This document shows positions 25,277 to 33,614 of a stretch of DNA of 45,153 bases, one piece after another. The notes under the pieces were generated by a model, which worked only from the letters and a program-made list of their open reading frames with translations, did no database searches and had not been told where the DNA came from. The DNA lies in assembly GCA_028279595.1 (NCBI GenBank), contig JANQNK010000021.1:1-45153 (forward strand). The letters are read 5' to 3'. The DNA comes from Thermoplasmatota archaeon. GTDB taxonomy: Archaea; Thermoplasmatota; JAKEGO01. Within the stretch, counting starts at the first letter, position 1, and each line of letters opens with the position of its first letter. The position numbers were made by a program, and so were the translations under genes.

Positions 25277-26950
25277 TCAGACGTCGAACGTGTTCCTGTT
25301 GTTCAGGGTCGTTATCGTGATCAGGTGGTTCCGGTAGATGATGATCCTCTTGTTGTGCAGGTCGTCGAAGAACGGGCTCTGCTTCCTTACGCCGTAGAGC
25401 TCCATCTGATGGGGGATCTTGTTGTTGACGACCCCGTACTTGAGGTCGAAACGGGCCATGGTCTCGTCCGCCTGAGCGGTGTTCAGACCGTTGTGGACCA
25501 TGAGCATGATCTGGTCCTCTGGGGCCTTGGTCGGCCTGTACAGATGGTTGGTGTTCGGGGTCAATTCCCCCGGCGGGATCGGACGTATGTCCAGGGAATC
25601 CACGTCGATGAGGTCGTATATCGGCAGCAGCACCTCGTAGACCGGGAAGCAGTAGACGCCGCTGTACGCCGTGATACGCTTCGCTATGGCCAGGTCGTTC
25701 GACACGATGTTGCCGGGCGGGACCTGGTACTTGATGTAGAGAGCGCCCGAGTACGTGTCCTCGGATGGGATCGCGCCCACGCCGGGCGTGGCGCCTATGG
25801 CCTTCCAGTGATGGATCATGAACGAGGAGTATGCCGCGGTCAGCATGATCAGTACGAGCATCGCCGGAACGGCTGCCGGCTTGAGCCGCGGGATCAGGCG
25901 CAGGAACTCGAAGAGACCTTCGGTAACGAAGATCGCGACGAGTGGGGTGTAGATGAACACCATGTATTCGCCAAGCATCAGCCCAAGGGCGAAGGCGGCG
26001 ATGGTCAGTGTCGTGAACAGGAGGCCGTCCCACATCGGGCGACGCACGAGAGCAAGAAGGGCGAAGATGCCGACCACCGCCAGGATGCTCGTGGAGGAGT
26101 AGTAATCGACGATCGCGTTCAGGAAGATGACCCTGGTGGACGTGCCATCGAAGAAGAAACCCGACGTGTAGTACTCCCAGACGTTCGATTCCGAATAGAA
26201 CCAGACGCGTCTCGCCTGCAGGAACAGGGCGCCGGCCAGCGCGCCGGCCCATCCGAAGACCGCCATCCACTTCAGCAGCTCCCGCTTCCAGGAGGGTGTG
26301 ATCACGATGTGGACGTGCCTCCAGAGCCACAGCAGGAGCAGAAGCAGGAAATAGGACCCGAAGAGTGCGGGCATCAGCAGGAACATCCTGTGGGTCGCCG
26401 CCATGGCGAGCAGTACCGGGACCATGAGTAGCAGGTACCTCTTGTCGTGCTGGGTGTGCCTGAAACGCAACATCAGCCATATGAGCATGCAGAACTCGAG
26501 GAGGAAGATACTTCGTTTAGGAATGGTCCAAATGGTCTCGTAAGCAACCACCGGTGAAAGGGAGATGAGCGCCGCCATCATGTAGCGGTACTTGAAGTCG
26601 GTCCTGAGCTCGCTGCCCAGGATGAAGCCTGCGGCTATACCCAGCAATCCGGTGATCTGGGCCAGAACGAAGATCGATATCTCAGTGCTCAAACCCGTGA
26701 AGAGGGCAATGGCCGCCACCAGAAAGACCGGGAGTGACGGATATGAATACGGATACAGTCCGAAGACGGAGAGGGGGTGGGCGACCCATTTCGCCTCGTT
26801 CTCCTCCTCGACGGAGTCCGCCATGGCATGGAGGTTGAAGGTATCGACCCTGTGCTCCCTGAAGTTCCCCTGGGTGGGGAACCGCACGGCCAAGTTCAGA
26901 AGGATGAGACCTACCAGGAACAGTATCTTGGTTTCCCGCGGCAGGTCCAT
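25277..26950 (-). CDS. GT-C superfamily-like polytopic membrane protein
   Basis: 557 residues. About 11-12 membrane helices fill residues 8-410, followed by a soluble C-terminal part of about 150 residues. The first luminal loop after helix 1 carries acidic residues (FREHRVDTFNLH, SVEEENEAKW), then PLSVFGLYPYSYPSLPVF, the arrangement of GT-C glycosyltransferases and STT3/PMT-like proteins, but no WWDYG-type motif is seen. Likely transfers sugar from a lipid-linked donor. The minus-strand TTTATTAGG at about 26972-26979 lies 22-29 bases upstream. Divergent from rtcB. Confidence 0.65.
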   Translation of the reverse strand: MDLPRETKILFLVGLILLNLAVRFPTQGNFREHRVDTFNLHAMADSVEEENEAKWVAHPLSVFGLYPYSYPSLPVFLVAAIALFTGLSTEISIFVLAQITGLLGIAAGFILGSELRTDFKYRYMMAALISLSPVVAYETIWTIPKRSIFLLEFCMLIWLMLRFRHTQHDKRYLLLMVPVLLAMAATHRMFLLMPALFGSYFLLLLLLWLWRHVHIVITPSWKRELLKWMAVFGWAGALAGALFLQARRVWFYSESNVWEYYTSGFFFDGTSTRVIFLNAIVDYYSSTSILAVVGIFALLALVRRPMWDGLLFTTLTIAAFALGLMLGEYMVFIYTPLVAIFVTEGLFEFLRLIPRLKPAAVPAMLVLIMLTAAYSSFMIHHWKAIGATPGVGAIPSEDTYSGALYIKYQVPPGNIVSNDLAIAKRITAYSGVYCFPVYEVLLPIYDLIDVDSLDIRPIPPGELTPNTNHLYRPTKAPEDQIMLMVHNGLNTAQADETMARFDLKYGVVNNKIPHQMELYGVRKQSPFFDDLHNKRIIIYRNHLITITTLNNRNTFDV

Positions 26951-26996
26951 GCTGGGAGAACGTTCAACATCCTAATAAAGGCTATCGTGGCGCCAC

Positions 26997-27006
26997 CTTT
27001 TTATAG
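26997..27006 (+). promoter_or_regulatory. TATA-like element upstream of rtcB
   Basis: CTTTTTATAG lies 32-41 bases before the rtcB ATG. The same bases read CTATAAAAAG on the minus strand, so it could also contribute to the divergent GT-C-like gene, which has a closer box at 26972-26979. Confidence 0.5.
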
Positions 27007-27037
27007 AATCGTCCCAAAACGGTAGAAGAGGCCCAAC

Positions 27038-28519
27038 ATGAAGTGGACCGGCCCCCTCGAGAAGATCGATGATTTCAGGTATCGCATCCCCAGTGGTTAC
27101 AGGGACGAGATGAGCGTGGACGGGATCATCTATTCGAATGCCGAGATGATCTCCGACATCTCCATGGGCGACGCTCCCGAGCAGGTCGCGAACGTGGCGG
27201 CGCTGCCAGGGATCCTCAAGGCGTCCATGGCCATGCCGGACATCCACTGGGGCTACGGCTTCCCCATAGGCGGCGTGGCAGCGGTGTCGGCCGAGGACGG
27301 GGTCATCTCGCCGGGCGGCGTCGGTTTCGACATCAACTGCGGGGTACGCCTCGTGCGGACGGACCTGACGGCCGATGAGGTCGGTCCCCGGCTCAGGGAG
27401 CTCGTGGACGCTATGTTCGAGAACGTCCCGTCCGGGCTGGGTTCTAAGGGCCGGGTAAGGCTCTCCCGGAACGAGATCGAGAGAGTTGCCACGGACGGCG
27501 CGGCCTGGGCCGTCGAGAACGGCTACGGCTGGGACGATGACCTCGAGAGGCTCGAGGAGGAGGGACGGATGGACGGAGTGGACCCGGTGGTGGTCTCGGA
27601 GAAGGCCTACTCCAGGGGCGCCTCCCAGGTCGGGTCCCTTGGCGCTGGGAACCACTTCCTCGAGATCCAGAGGGTCGACGAGGTGTTCGAGCCCGCGGTT
27701 GCCAAGGCCTACGGGATCGATGATCCCGGGCAGGTCGTCGTCATGATCCATACCGGGTCCCGTGGTTTCGGCCACCAGATATGCACCGACAACCTGAGGG
27801 ACATGGAGCGCCTCTTCAGGAAGGACGGTGATTCGTTCTACTCGCCCGAGTTCGATATGAGGATCTACGACAGACAGCTCGTCGCGGCGCCCTTCGGCTC
27901 ACGGGTTTCAGAAAGGTACATCGGAGGGATGAAGGCGGCAGCGAACTTCGCGTGGGCGAACCGGCAGATGATCGTCCACTGGGTCAGGGCGTCCTTCGAG
28001 GACGTCATGGGAAGGAGCGCGGAGGACATGGGCATGGAGATCGTCTACGACGTGGCCCACAACATCGCGAAGCCCGAGGTCCACGAGGTGGATGGTAAGA
28101 GCACCGACGTCTGGGTCCACCGCAAGGGCGCGACCAGGGCCTTCGGGCCAGGGCGTCCGGAGGTTACCGCGAGATATAGGGACCACGGTCAGCCGGTGAT
28201 AATTCCGGGGGACATGGGGACAGCGAGCTACGTCCTTGCCGGGACCGGGGACGCCATGTCCGAGACGTTCGGATCGACCTGTCACGGAGCAGGGCGGGTA
28301 CTGTCGCGGAGTGCCGCGGTCAGGAGGTTCGATCCAAGGGCCATAAAGGAGGAGCTCCGGGCGAAGGGGGTGTACCTGAAGGCAGCCACGCCGAAGGTCG
28401 TTGCGGAGGAGTCGCCGAACGCCTACAAGGACGTCACTTCTGTGGTCGATACCGCTCACGGTGCCGGGATCTCGAGAAAGGTAGCGAAGATGACCCCGAT
28501 GGGCGTTGTAAAGGGATGA
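27038..28519 (+). CDS. rtcB: RNA-splicing ligase RtcB
   Basis: 493 residues. Joins 2',3'-cyclic phosphate and 5'-OH ends, as needed for archaeal tRNA exons after intron removal, using GTP and Mn2+. Conserved parts: MPDIHWGYGFPIGGVAA, SPGGVGFDINCGVRL with metal-binding Cys101, SLGAGNHFLEIQ, HTGSRGFGHQI, YDVAHNIAK and STCHGAGR, where His416 is the guanylylated residue. Length and motifs are normal, with no intein. The only tRNA in the window has no intron. Confidence 0.97.
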   Translation: MKWTGPLEKIDDFRYRIPSGYRDEMSVDGIIYSNAEMISDISMGDAPEQVANVAALPGILKASMAMPDIHWGYGFPIGGVAAVSAEDGVISPGGVGFDINCGVRLVRTDLTADEVGPRLRELVDAMFENVPSGLGSKGRVRLSRNEIERVATDGAAWAVENGYGWDDDLERLEEEGRMDGVDPVVVSEKAYSRGASQVGSLGAGNHFLEIQRVDEVFEPAVAKAYGIDDPGQVVVMIHTGSRGFGHQICTDNLRDMERLFRKDGDSFYSPEFDMRIYDRQLVAAPFGSRVSERYIGGMKAAANFAWANRQMIVHWVRASFEDVMGRSAEDMGMEIVYDVAHNIAKPEVHEVDGKSTDVWVHRKGATRAFGPGRPEVTARYRDHGQPVIIPGDMGTASYVLAGTGDAMSETFGSTCHGAGRVLSRSAAVRRFDPRAIKEELRAKGVYLKAATPKVVAEESPNAYKDVTSVVDTAHGAGISRKVAKMTPMGVVKG

Positions 28520-28530
28520 CGAAGTGAAGT

Positions 28531-29631
28531 TCAGTTCCCGCCTATCCGTTCGTTGAGTCGGATCGCTGTCTCGACCGCGTCCAGCGCCTTCATCGCGGGT
28601 GCGTTGTCGGGGTCGTGCACCAGGGCCTCGTTGAACGAGCGCTGCGCGGCCTTCAATTTGTTCTGGTCCATCAGCACCACGCCCTTGTAGAAATGGGCCT
28701 TTGCGTGGGTGGGATCCTCGTCGAGTACTGCCTTGAAGTACCTGAGGGCCCTGTCGCCCTCCCCCGCGAGAGCGAGAGAGACAGCCATGTCGTACTTGTC
28801 CTCCTTAGCCTTGGGGTCCTGTGTCCTGATCCTGGACATAGCCTCCTTCAGGAGCGATCTGCTGAAGATGTAAAGTGTGGCGAAGAGGAGAAGGAGGGCG
28901 ACGACGAGGAATATCCAGGCCGCCAGGGGGTCGAGGGTCTCCTCGTAGGTGTCCTCGGCGATCCTCAGCTCCTTGTAGGTACTGTGGTTGACCCCGTGGT
29001 TCCCGACGACGGTCAGGCCCACCACATACCTTCCGGGCGATGTGTACTGGTGGACAGCGGTTGGCGACGTCTGGAGGCCGCTCGTGGACCCGTCGCCGTA
29101 GTCGAAGATGAACTTCAGGTCCTCGCCTGCCGAGTCCCGCGCATCGAACATTGTGTTGACGCCGGTCCTGTTGGCGCCCCAGATACTGAGCATGGGTTGC
29201 AGGGAGACCGAATGACATGTGAACTCGACGGATTCGTTCTCCCATGAGGCCGAGACAGTGATCGGGCCCACGGTGGTGCCCGTGGAGAGATGCACGGACG
29301 CCTTCCCTTCCGCGTCCGTGCCCACGTCGACCGCGGGGCCGGCGTGTCCGCCGCCCTCGAGGGAGCCCGTACCGTTACCTGAGATCTCGAAATGGACCGT
29401 CTCGCCCGACAGGGGAGCGTCCGATTCGATGAGGATTACGGTCAATGGGTCGTGAAGCCGGGTCGCGGGGAGGCCGCCCTGTCCGTCGCCGGAGAGAATC
29501 GTCAGCCCATCCGGGTGGACCTGCTGTCCGAGTTGAACCGGTGATGTGTCCGGACCGGTCGGTGCCGAGACGGTTGACACCATGAGAACGGTAAGAGCCA
29601 TAAGGACCGCAAGGGGCACCCGGAAAGCCAT
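28531..29631 (-). CDS. Secreted-domain membrane protein with PKD domain and cytoplasmic TPR
   Basis: 366 residues. Signal peptide MAFRVPLAVLMALTVLMVSTVSA; an extracellular region of Ig-like folds; a PKD domain near residues 155-225 (FDYGDGSTSGLQTSPTAVHQY, then GRYVVGLTV); a single membrane helix WIFLVVALLLLFATLYIF near residue 240; and a cytoplasmic tetratricopeptide region (AHFYKGVVLMDQNKLKAAQRS). The ATG at 29631 is preceded by a minus-strand ATTTAAAC at 29653-29661, 22-30 bases upstream. The layout suggests a sensor or scaffold linking the outside to cytoplasmic partners. No named family recognised. Confidence 0.75.
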   Translation of the reverse strand: MAFRVPLAVLMALTVLMVSTVSAPTGPDTSPVQLGQQVHPDGLTILSGDGQGGLPATRLHDPLTVILIESDAPLSGETVHFEISGNGTGSLEGGGHAGPAVDVGTDAEGKASVHLSTGTTVGPITVSASWENESVEFTCHSVSLQPMLSIWGANRTGVNTMFDARDSAGEDLKFIFDYGDGSTSGLQTSPTAVHQYTSPGRYVVGLTVVGNHGVNHSTYKELRIAEDTYEETLDPLAAWIFLVVALLLLFATLYIFSRSLLKEAMSRIRTQDPKAKEDKYDMAVSLALAGEGDRALRYFKAVLDEDPTHAKAHFYKGVVLMDQNKLKAAQRSFNEALVHDPDNAPAMKALDAVETAIRLNERIGGN

Positions 29632-29683
29632 CACCGTGCAATCGTGAGGCGCGTTTAAATAGTTTTACTGGGCGGGGCCGGGA

Positions 29684-30436
29684 TCAAATTCGCCTGGCTG
29701 TCACGAGGAAGCCGGAGTGGGCAGGGCCGGTGAATGACGGACGGAGCCCCTCATCCGACTTGGAGAGCTCCCATTCGCGATTTATCGATTCCCTGCACGT
29801 GGGCGCCGTGAACTCCTGACCGAACGAGCGCATCAGCCTCTCGACCTGTGTGGTGGTCGGTAAATAGGCCACCAGGTAGCCTCCCGGTCGAAGGACCCTT
29901 ATCGCGGCAGAGAGCACACCCCACGGCTCCGGTACGTCGAGGACCATCGCATCCGCGTCTACGATCGGGCAATCGGTGACGTCGCCGCTGTGGAAGTCCA
30001 CCCGGCCGGCGAATCCGGCGAGCTCGATGTTAGCCCTTGCGAGGTCCGTCGACGACTCCCTGAGGTCGAACGTATCGACGTGGCCGGTCTCGCCCACGTG
30101 GGAGGCGAGGACGATGGTGGCGCAGCCGGTTCCCGTGCCGCCCTCCACCACGCGGGAGCCGGGAGAGATGCCGGCGAGGTGGACGATCTGTGCCGCTGTC
30201 TCGGGAACTATTATCTGGGGCCCACGTTTCAGGACGTCCAGCGCGTCCCGCCACACGGGATGTGCGACAGTGAACTCCGAGCCGAGGAGTGAGATCCTTG
30301 CACCGGGTTCCGCGCCTACCACGGCCGATGTTGGGAGGACAGAATCGCCGTCCCGCAGGGGCTCGCCCGCCCGGACGAGGTGGGTGGTGCCGTCGGCGCC
30401 GATGAGGACCACGCGGTCCCCCTCGCCAACGGGCAT
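29684..30436 (-). CDS. trmI: tRNA (adenine-N1)-methyltransferase TrmI
   Basis: 250 residues. SAM-dependent Rossmann methyltransferase that makes m1A at positions 57/58 in archaeal tRNA. Residues about 1-60 form the small beta domain; RGPQIIVPETAAQIVHLAGI precedes the SAM motif VVEGGTGTGCATIVLA near residue 97, then DVTDCPIVDADAMVLDVPEPW containing the conserved DxPxPW. Its ATG overlaps the stop of the NAD kinase gene (TGATG), so the two are co-transcribed. Confidence 0.92.
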   Translation of the reverse strand: MPVGEGDRVVLIGADGTTHLVRAGEPLRDGDSVLPTSAVVGAEPGARISLLGSEFTVAHPVWRDALDVLKRGPQIIVPETAAQIVHLAGISPGSRVVEGGTGTGCATIVLASHVGETGHVDTFDLRESSTDLARANIELAGFAGRVDFHSGDVTDCPIVDADAMVLDVPEPWGVLSAAIRVLRPGGYLVAYLPTTTQVERLMRSFGQEFTAPTCRESINREWELSKSDEGLRPSFTGPAHSGFLVTARRI

Positions 30437-31269
30437 CAGACCTCCTCTGAGGTCATGAGGCGTATCAGCTTCTTGGTGAACCGCCTGTAGAAGTCGGTGT
30501 CGAAACGTATGAACCTCGCCAGCTCGTCGGACCTTTCGAAGGTGACGGTCTGGTCCGGTTCGATGGCGGCCTCGGCCTGGCCGTCGAGGACGAGCAGGGC
30601 GTCCTTCCCGTCGAGGAGGCGCACCTCTATCCGGCTGTCGGAGGAGACCACGAACGGACGGGCGGACAGTTTGAAGGGGGCGATCGGGACGATTATGAAG
30701 GCCTTGGCCTTCGGATCGACGATGGGCGACCCGACGCTGAGGGCGTAGCAGGTGGACCCGGTGGGCGTTGCGATGATCAGACCGTCCGCCCTGAACCTCA
30801 GGGGGTCGGATGTGTCGACCTGGACCTCGAAGTGACGCATCTTCGATATCTGTGTGGTGTGGATCACGGCCTCGTTGACCGCCGCGGGCTGGTGGTCCCC
30901 GCCCACGATGGTCGTCAGCTTGTTGCGGGCATCTATGGAGTAGTCCCCCAGGATCAACCGGGACACACCCTCCCGCCAGTCCTCGGGCTGTACCTCCGCG
31001 AGGAATCCGAGTGCGCCCATGTTGATGCTGAATATTGGATGCGTGGTGTGCTGCGCCGTCCTGAGGATGGTCCCGTCGCCGCCGATCGTTATGATGACGT
31101 CGATGTCCATGTCGTCGAGCGGGGCGGAATCGCCGTCCCAGCCGGTGGCCGCGGCGAACTGGTCGTCCAGTACGGCAGCCTCGTCGTGGCCGCGGATGAA
31201 CTCGGCGACGTCCGCCGCCATCTTGATCGCCTCTGGCATGTCAGGCCGCGCTGTCACACCGAATCTCAT
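30436..31269 (-). CDS. nadK: NAD kinase
   Basis: 277 residues. Phosphorylates NAD to NADP. Conserved GGDGTILRTAQHT near residue 62 (catalytic Asp), NMGALGFLAEV, the NEAVIH segment and the substrate loop ADGLIIATPTGSTCYALS. The ATG at 31269 (MRFGVTARPDMPEAI) is chosen; upstream in-frame codons would run through the nadA gene and a TATA-like sequence at 31298-31309, about 30 bases upstream. Divergent from nadA and overlapping trmI at its 3' end. Confidence 0.95.
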   Translation of the reverse strand: MRFGVTARPDMPEAIKMAADVAEFIRGHDEAAVLDDQFAAATGWDGDSAPLDDMDIDVIITIGGDGTILRTAQHTTHPIFSINMGALGFLAEVQPEDWREGVSRLILGDYSIDARNKLTTIVGGDHQPAAVNEAVIHTTQISKMRHFEVQVDTSDPLRFRADGLIIATPTGSTCYALSVGSPIVDPKAKAFIIVPIAPFKLSARPFVVSSDSRIEVRLLDGKDALLVLDGQAEAAIEPDQTVTFERSDELARFIRFDTDFYRRFTKKLIRLMTSEEV

Positions 31270-31297
31270 GGGACCGCATCGGGCTCTTAGAATAAAG

Positions 31298-31309
31298 TTT
31301 TTTATATTG
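31298..31309. promoter_or_regulatory. Bidirectional TATA-like element between nadK and nadA
   Basis: TTTTTTATATTG lies 29-40 bases upstream of the nadK ATG on the minus strand and 18-29 bases upstream of the nadA ATG on the plus strand. The two NAD-related genes start only 57 bases apart, so their expression is probably linked. Confidence 0.55.
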
Positions 31310-31326
31310 TAAGCCATGGCCGGGGG

Positions 31327-32247
31327 ATGACCGGTGCTGGACGGGCGGTCGACGAGATACTCCGTCTCAGGGAGGAGAAGGGGTTGGCCATCATGGCCCA
31401 CAATTACCAGGTCCCGGAGGTCCAGGACCTGGCGGACATCGTCGGGGACTCGTTGTTCCTCGCGATGGAGGGGCTCAGGACCGGGGCCGACACTATCGTG
31501 TTCTGCGGGGTTGCCTTCATGGCCGAGACGGTAAAGGTGCTCAATCCGGAGAAGACCGTGGTGCACCCGGTGCCTGATTCACGCTGCCCTATGGCCGGTA
31601 TGGTCGATACGGAGACGCTCATGGCCCTGAAGGGGGAGAACCCCGGAGCCCCGGTTGTCACGTACGTCAACACAACGGCCGAGACGAAGGCGCTCTCCGA
31701 CATCTGCTGCACCTCGGCGAACGCCGTGAAGATCGTCAGATCGCTGCCGGACGAGAGGATCATCTTCGTCCCAGACCAGAACCTGGGGTCCTTCGTTCAG
31801 AGAATGGTCCCCGAGAAGGAGATCGTCCTGTACCCGGGATACTGCCACGTTCACATGGGAATATCGCTCGAGGACGTGGAGCGGCTCCGAAGGGAGCATC
31901 CGGAAGCGGAGGTACTGGTCCATCCGGAGTGCACGCCCGACGTCGTCGACGCCTCGGACCACGTCTATTCGACCGAGGGGATGATCAGACACGCAAGGGA
32001 CTCCGATGCGGATGAGTTCATCGTCCTCACCGAGAAGGAGCTCGCCTACAGGCTCTGGAAGGTCACGGGCAAGAGGGCCTACGCTCCAGACGCCACGTGT
32101 CCGAACATGAAGAAGATAACGCTGGAGGACGTCCTTTCGGCCGTCAGGGGGCTCGAGCCGACGGTCGAGCCGGACCCGGAACTCATGGTGAGGGCCAGGA
32201 TACCGATCCAGAGGATGCTGGACGTTGGGCGGGGCGACGAGGGATAG
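31327..32247 (+). CDS. nadA: Quinolinate synthase NadA
   Basis: 306 residues. Condenses iminoaspartate with dihydroxyacetone phosphate to quinolinate for de novo NAD synthesis; binds a 4Fe-4S cluster. The three expected ligands are visible: Cys87 (DSRCPMAG), Cys173 (PGYCHVHMG) and Cys258 (DATCPNMKK). AHNYQVPEVQDLADIVGDS and VYVNTTAE-like YVNTTAETKAL are conserved substrate-site parts. Length is typical. No nadB or nadC adjacent. Confidence 0.97.
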   Translation: MTGAGRAVDEILRLREEKGLAIMAHNYQVPEVQDLADIVGDSLFLAMEGLRTGADTIVFCGVAFMAETVKVLNPEKTVVHPVPDSRCPMAGMVDTETLMALKGENPGAPVVTYVNTTAETKALSDICCTSANAVKIVRSLPDERIIFVPDQNLGSFVQRMVPEKEIVLYPGYCHVHMGISLEDVERLRREHPEAEVLVHPECTPDVVDASDHVYSTEGMIRHARDSDADEFIVLTEKELAYRLWKVTGKRAYAPDATCPNMKKITLEDVLSAVRGLEPTVEPDPELMVRARIPIQRMLDVGRGDEG

Positions 32248-32771
32248 TCAGGCCACCCCATCATTTCCTGTGGAGATGGGTGTGTTTATCACGTTGCCGA
32301 CCTTGATTCTCAGGAACATTGAGAATTATCCTTTACATCATGAGACAATTAATTCAGGGACATTTCATGCTCGATCGGTGAGAGGTTCTCCCTGACGGAT
32401 AAGAGATCCTCTATGTGAATTCGATCCTCTATCATTACGCTCCGGGATCCGTGAGACTTTGGTAGGGATCGTGGATCCCATAATCGAAAATGTTATGAAT
32501 TCGATATCTTTCTTCTTGAATTAATTCAAATTTTCTTTTTTCTAATAGAAATATTTTTATATAATTTAATATATGACATTTGGGGTATTTACAAACAAAG
32601 AAATATATCAAACATTTACAAACAAGAATGTCTCCAGTGGAAATATTGGGGTCCCCCTATGCTCATCGATCATAATGCTCATTAAATGTTCTTTCAAGTC
32701 GATGGAATACGACCACCGGGGAAAGGCATAAGTAAATCCGAGCGAGTTCGTAGGTCCAGAGGTAAGATATC
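32248..32771. other. AT-rich intergenic region with direct repeats and palindromes
   Basis: 524 bases without a gene, becoming extremely AT-rich at about 32480-32630, unlike the GC-rich surroundings. It holds a 12-base direct repeat ATTTACAAACAA (32587-32598, 32614-32625, period 27), a 10-base direct repeat GATCCTCTAT (32405-32414, 32423-32432, period 18), TGAATTCGAT twice (about 32416 and 32493), a perfect 14-base palindrome TTGAATTAATTCAA (32516-32529), and inverted repeats ATTCTCA/TGAGAAT (32306-32326) and GGGATC/GATCCC (32465-32479). Candidate roles are a replication origin or DNA-unwinding element, a regulatory hub, or a scar of insertion. No cdc6/orc gene is in the window. Confidence 0.6.
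32587..32625. repeat. Two 12-base direct repeats (ATTTACAAACAA), period 27
   Basis: Exact copies at 32587-32598 and 32614-32625, separated by an AT-rich spacer of 15 bases. With only two copies and no flanking cas genes this is not a CRISPR; a protein-binding site is more likely. Confidence 0.6.
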
Positions 32772-33056
32772 ATGGTCACCAAGGAGGATGTTCTCGAACG
32801 GCTCGGCAAGGTCATGGACCCGGAGACCGGCATCGATGTCGTAAACATGAAGTTGATAGCCGATCTGAATGTCAGCGATGATGGCGAGGTGTCCTTGACG
32901 TTCGTCCCATCATCACCGTTCTGCCCCCTCGGGATCCAGCTCGCGTTCGCAATAAAAGAGGCGGCGAAGGAGGTCGAGGGCGTGTCCAAGGTCAATGTGA
33001 AGGTGGACAATCACCTCCAGGCTGACATGATAAACGAAATGCTGGAAAAGGCATGA
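32772..33056 (+). CDS. MIP18/DUF59-family iron-sulfur assembly protein
   Basis: 94 residues. Fits the MIP18 family (DUF59; SufT/PaaD-like): VLERLGKVMDPETGIDVVNMKLIADLNV, then FVPSSPFCPLGIQLAFAIKEA with the conserved Cys in the SPFCPL loop, and VSKVNVKVDNH. Members help mature Fe-S proteins; a few serve ring-cleavage pathways, for which there is no context here. Its stop overlaps the ATG of trmY (ATGA), indicating co-translation. Confidence 0.9.
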   Translation: MVTKEDVLERLGKVMDPETGIDVVNMKLIADLNVSDDGEVSLTFVPSSPFCPLGIQLAFAIKEAAKEVEGVSKVNVKVDNHLQADMINEMLEKA

Positions 33057-33607
33057 GAGAGTTCATCCTCTATTCAAGGAAGGGCCGGACATCCGGTGAC
33101 TTCGAGACCCTTATCGATGCTGGCAGACTTGATACGGTCTACCAGTGCATCCTGACATCCATGTTCATGTCCCACAGGATCCGGAGGGACACGAGGTTCC
33201 ACGCGATACTGAACGGTCCACCGGAACCACCGGGGCATCTCACGGTGGACGGCCCGACCCTCTACGATGTGAGGGTCGATGAGCGGACCTGGGAGGACAT
33301 CCTGAGGAAGGTGTTATCCGGCGGGGAACACGCTGGCGTCTCCTTCGAGAAGCGAGCCTATCAGTCGGTCGTGTCCGACCTGTCCGGTGCCTCCGTGTTC
33401 GTCCTCGAGGAGCGCGGAACGCCGATCGAGGATGCCGACTTCTCGGACCACAACGTGTTCATCGTCGGCGACCACGTCGGGCTTCCGAGGGCCGAGGAGA
33501 AGTACGCGCTAAGGACCGGAAAGAAGCTGTCCATCGGAAAGGCGCGGTACCTCTCTGCCAGCACGATCGACATCATCAATCACTACCTGGACAAGCGCGG
33601 GGTCTGA
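33053..33607 (+). CDS. trmY: tRNA (pseudouridine54-N1)-methyltransferase TrmY
   Basis: 184 residues of the archaeal TrmY family (SPOUT fold), which makes m1-pseudouridine at position 54 of the T-loop. It opens REFILYSRKGRTSGDF, and has VDGPTLYDVRVDERTW, VFIVGDHVGLPRAEE in the knotted SAM-binding part and KKLSIGKARYLSASTIDIIN at the end, typical of the family. It starts inside the stop of the MIP18-like gene, forming a two-gene unit, and converges on the MeaB gene. Confidence 0.93.
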   Translation: MREFILYSRKGRTSGDFETLIDAGRLDTVYQCILTSMFMSHRIRRDTRFHAILNGPPEPPGHLTVDGPTLYDVRVDERTWEDILRKVLSGGEHAGVSFEKRAYQSVVSDLSGASVFVLEERGTPIEDADFSDHNVFIVGDHVGLPRAEEKYALRTGKKLSIGKARYLSASTIDIINHYLDKRGV

Positions 33608-33614
33608 AAAGCAC

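Noticed and set aside
31270..31566. N-terminal extension of NAD kinase
   Set aside because: It would overlap nadA and the shared promoter; the family start is at 31269.
32587..32625. CRISPR array
   Set aside because: Only two 12-base copies with one 15-base spacer and no cas genes.
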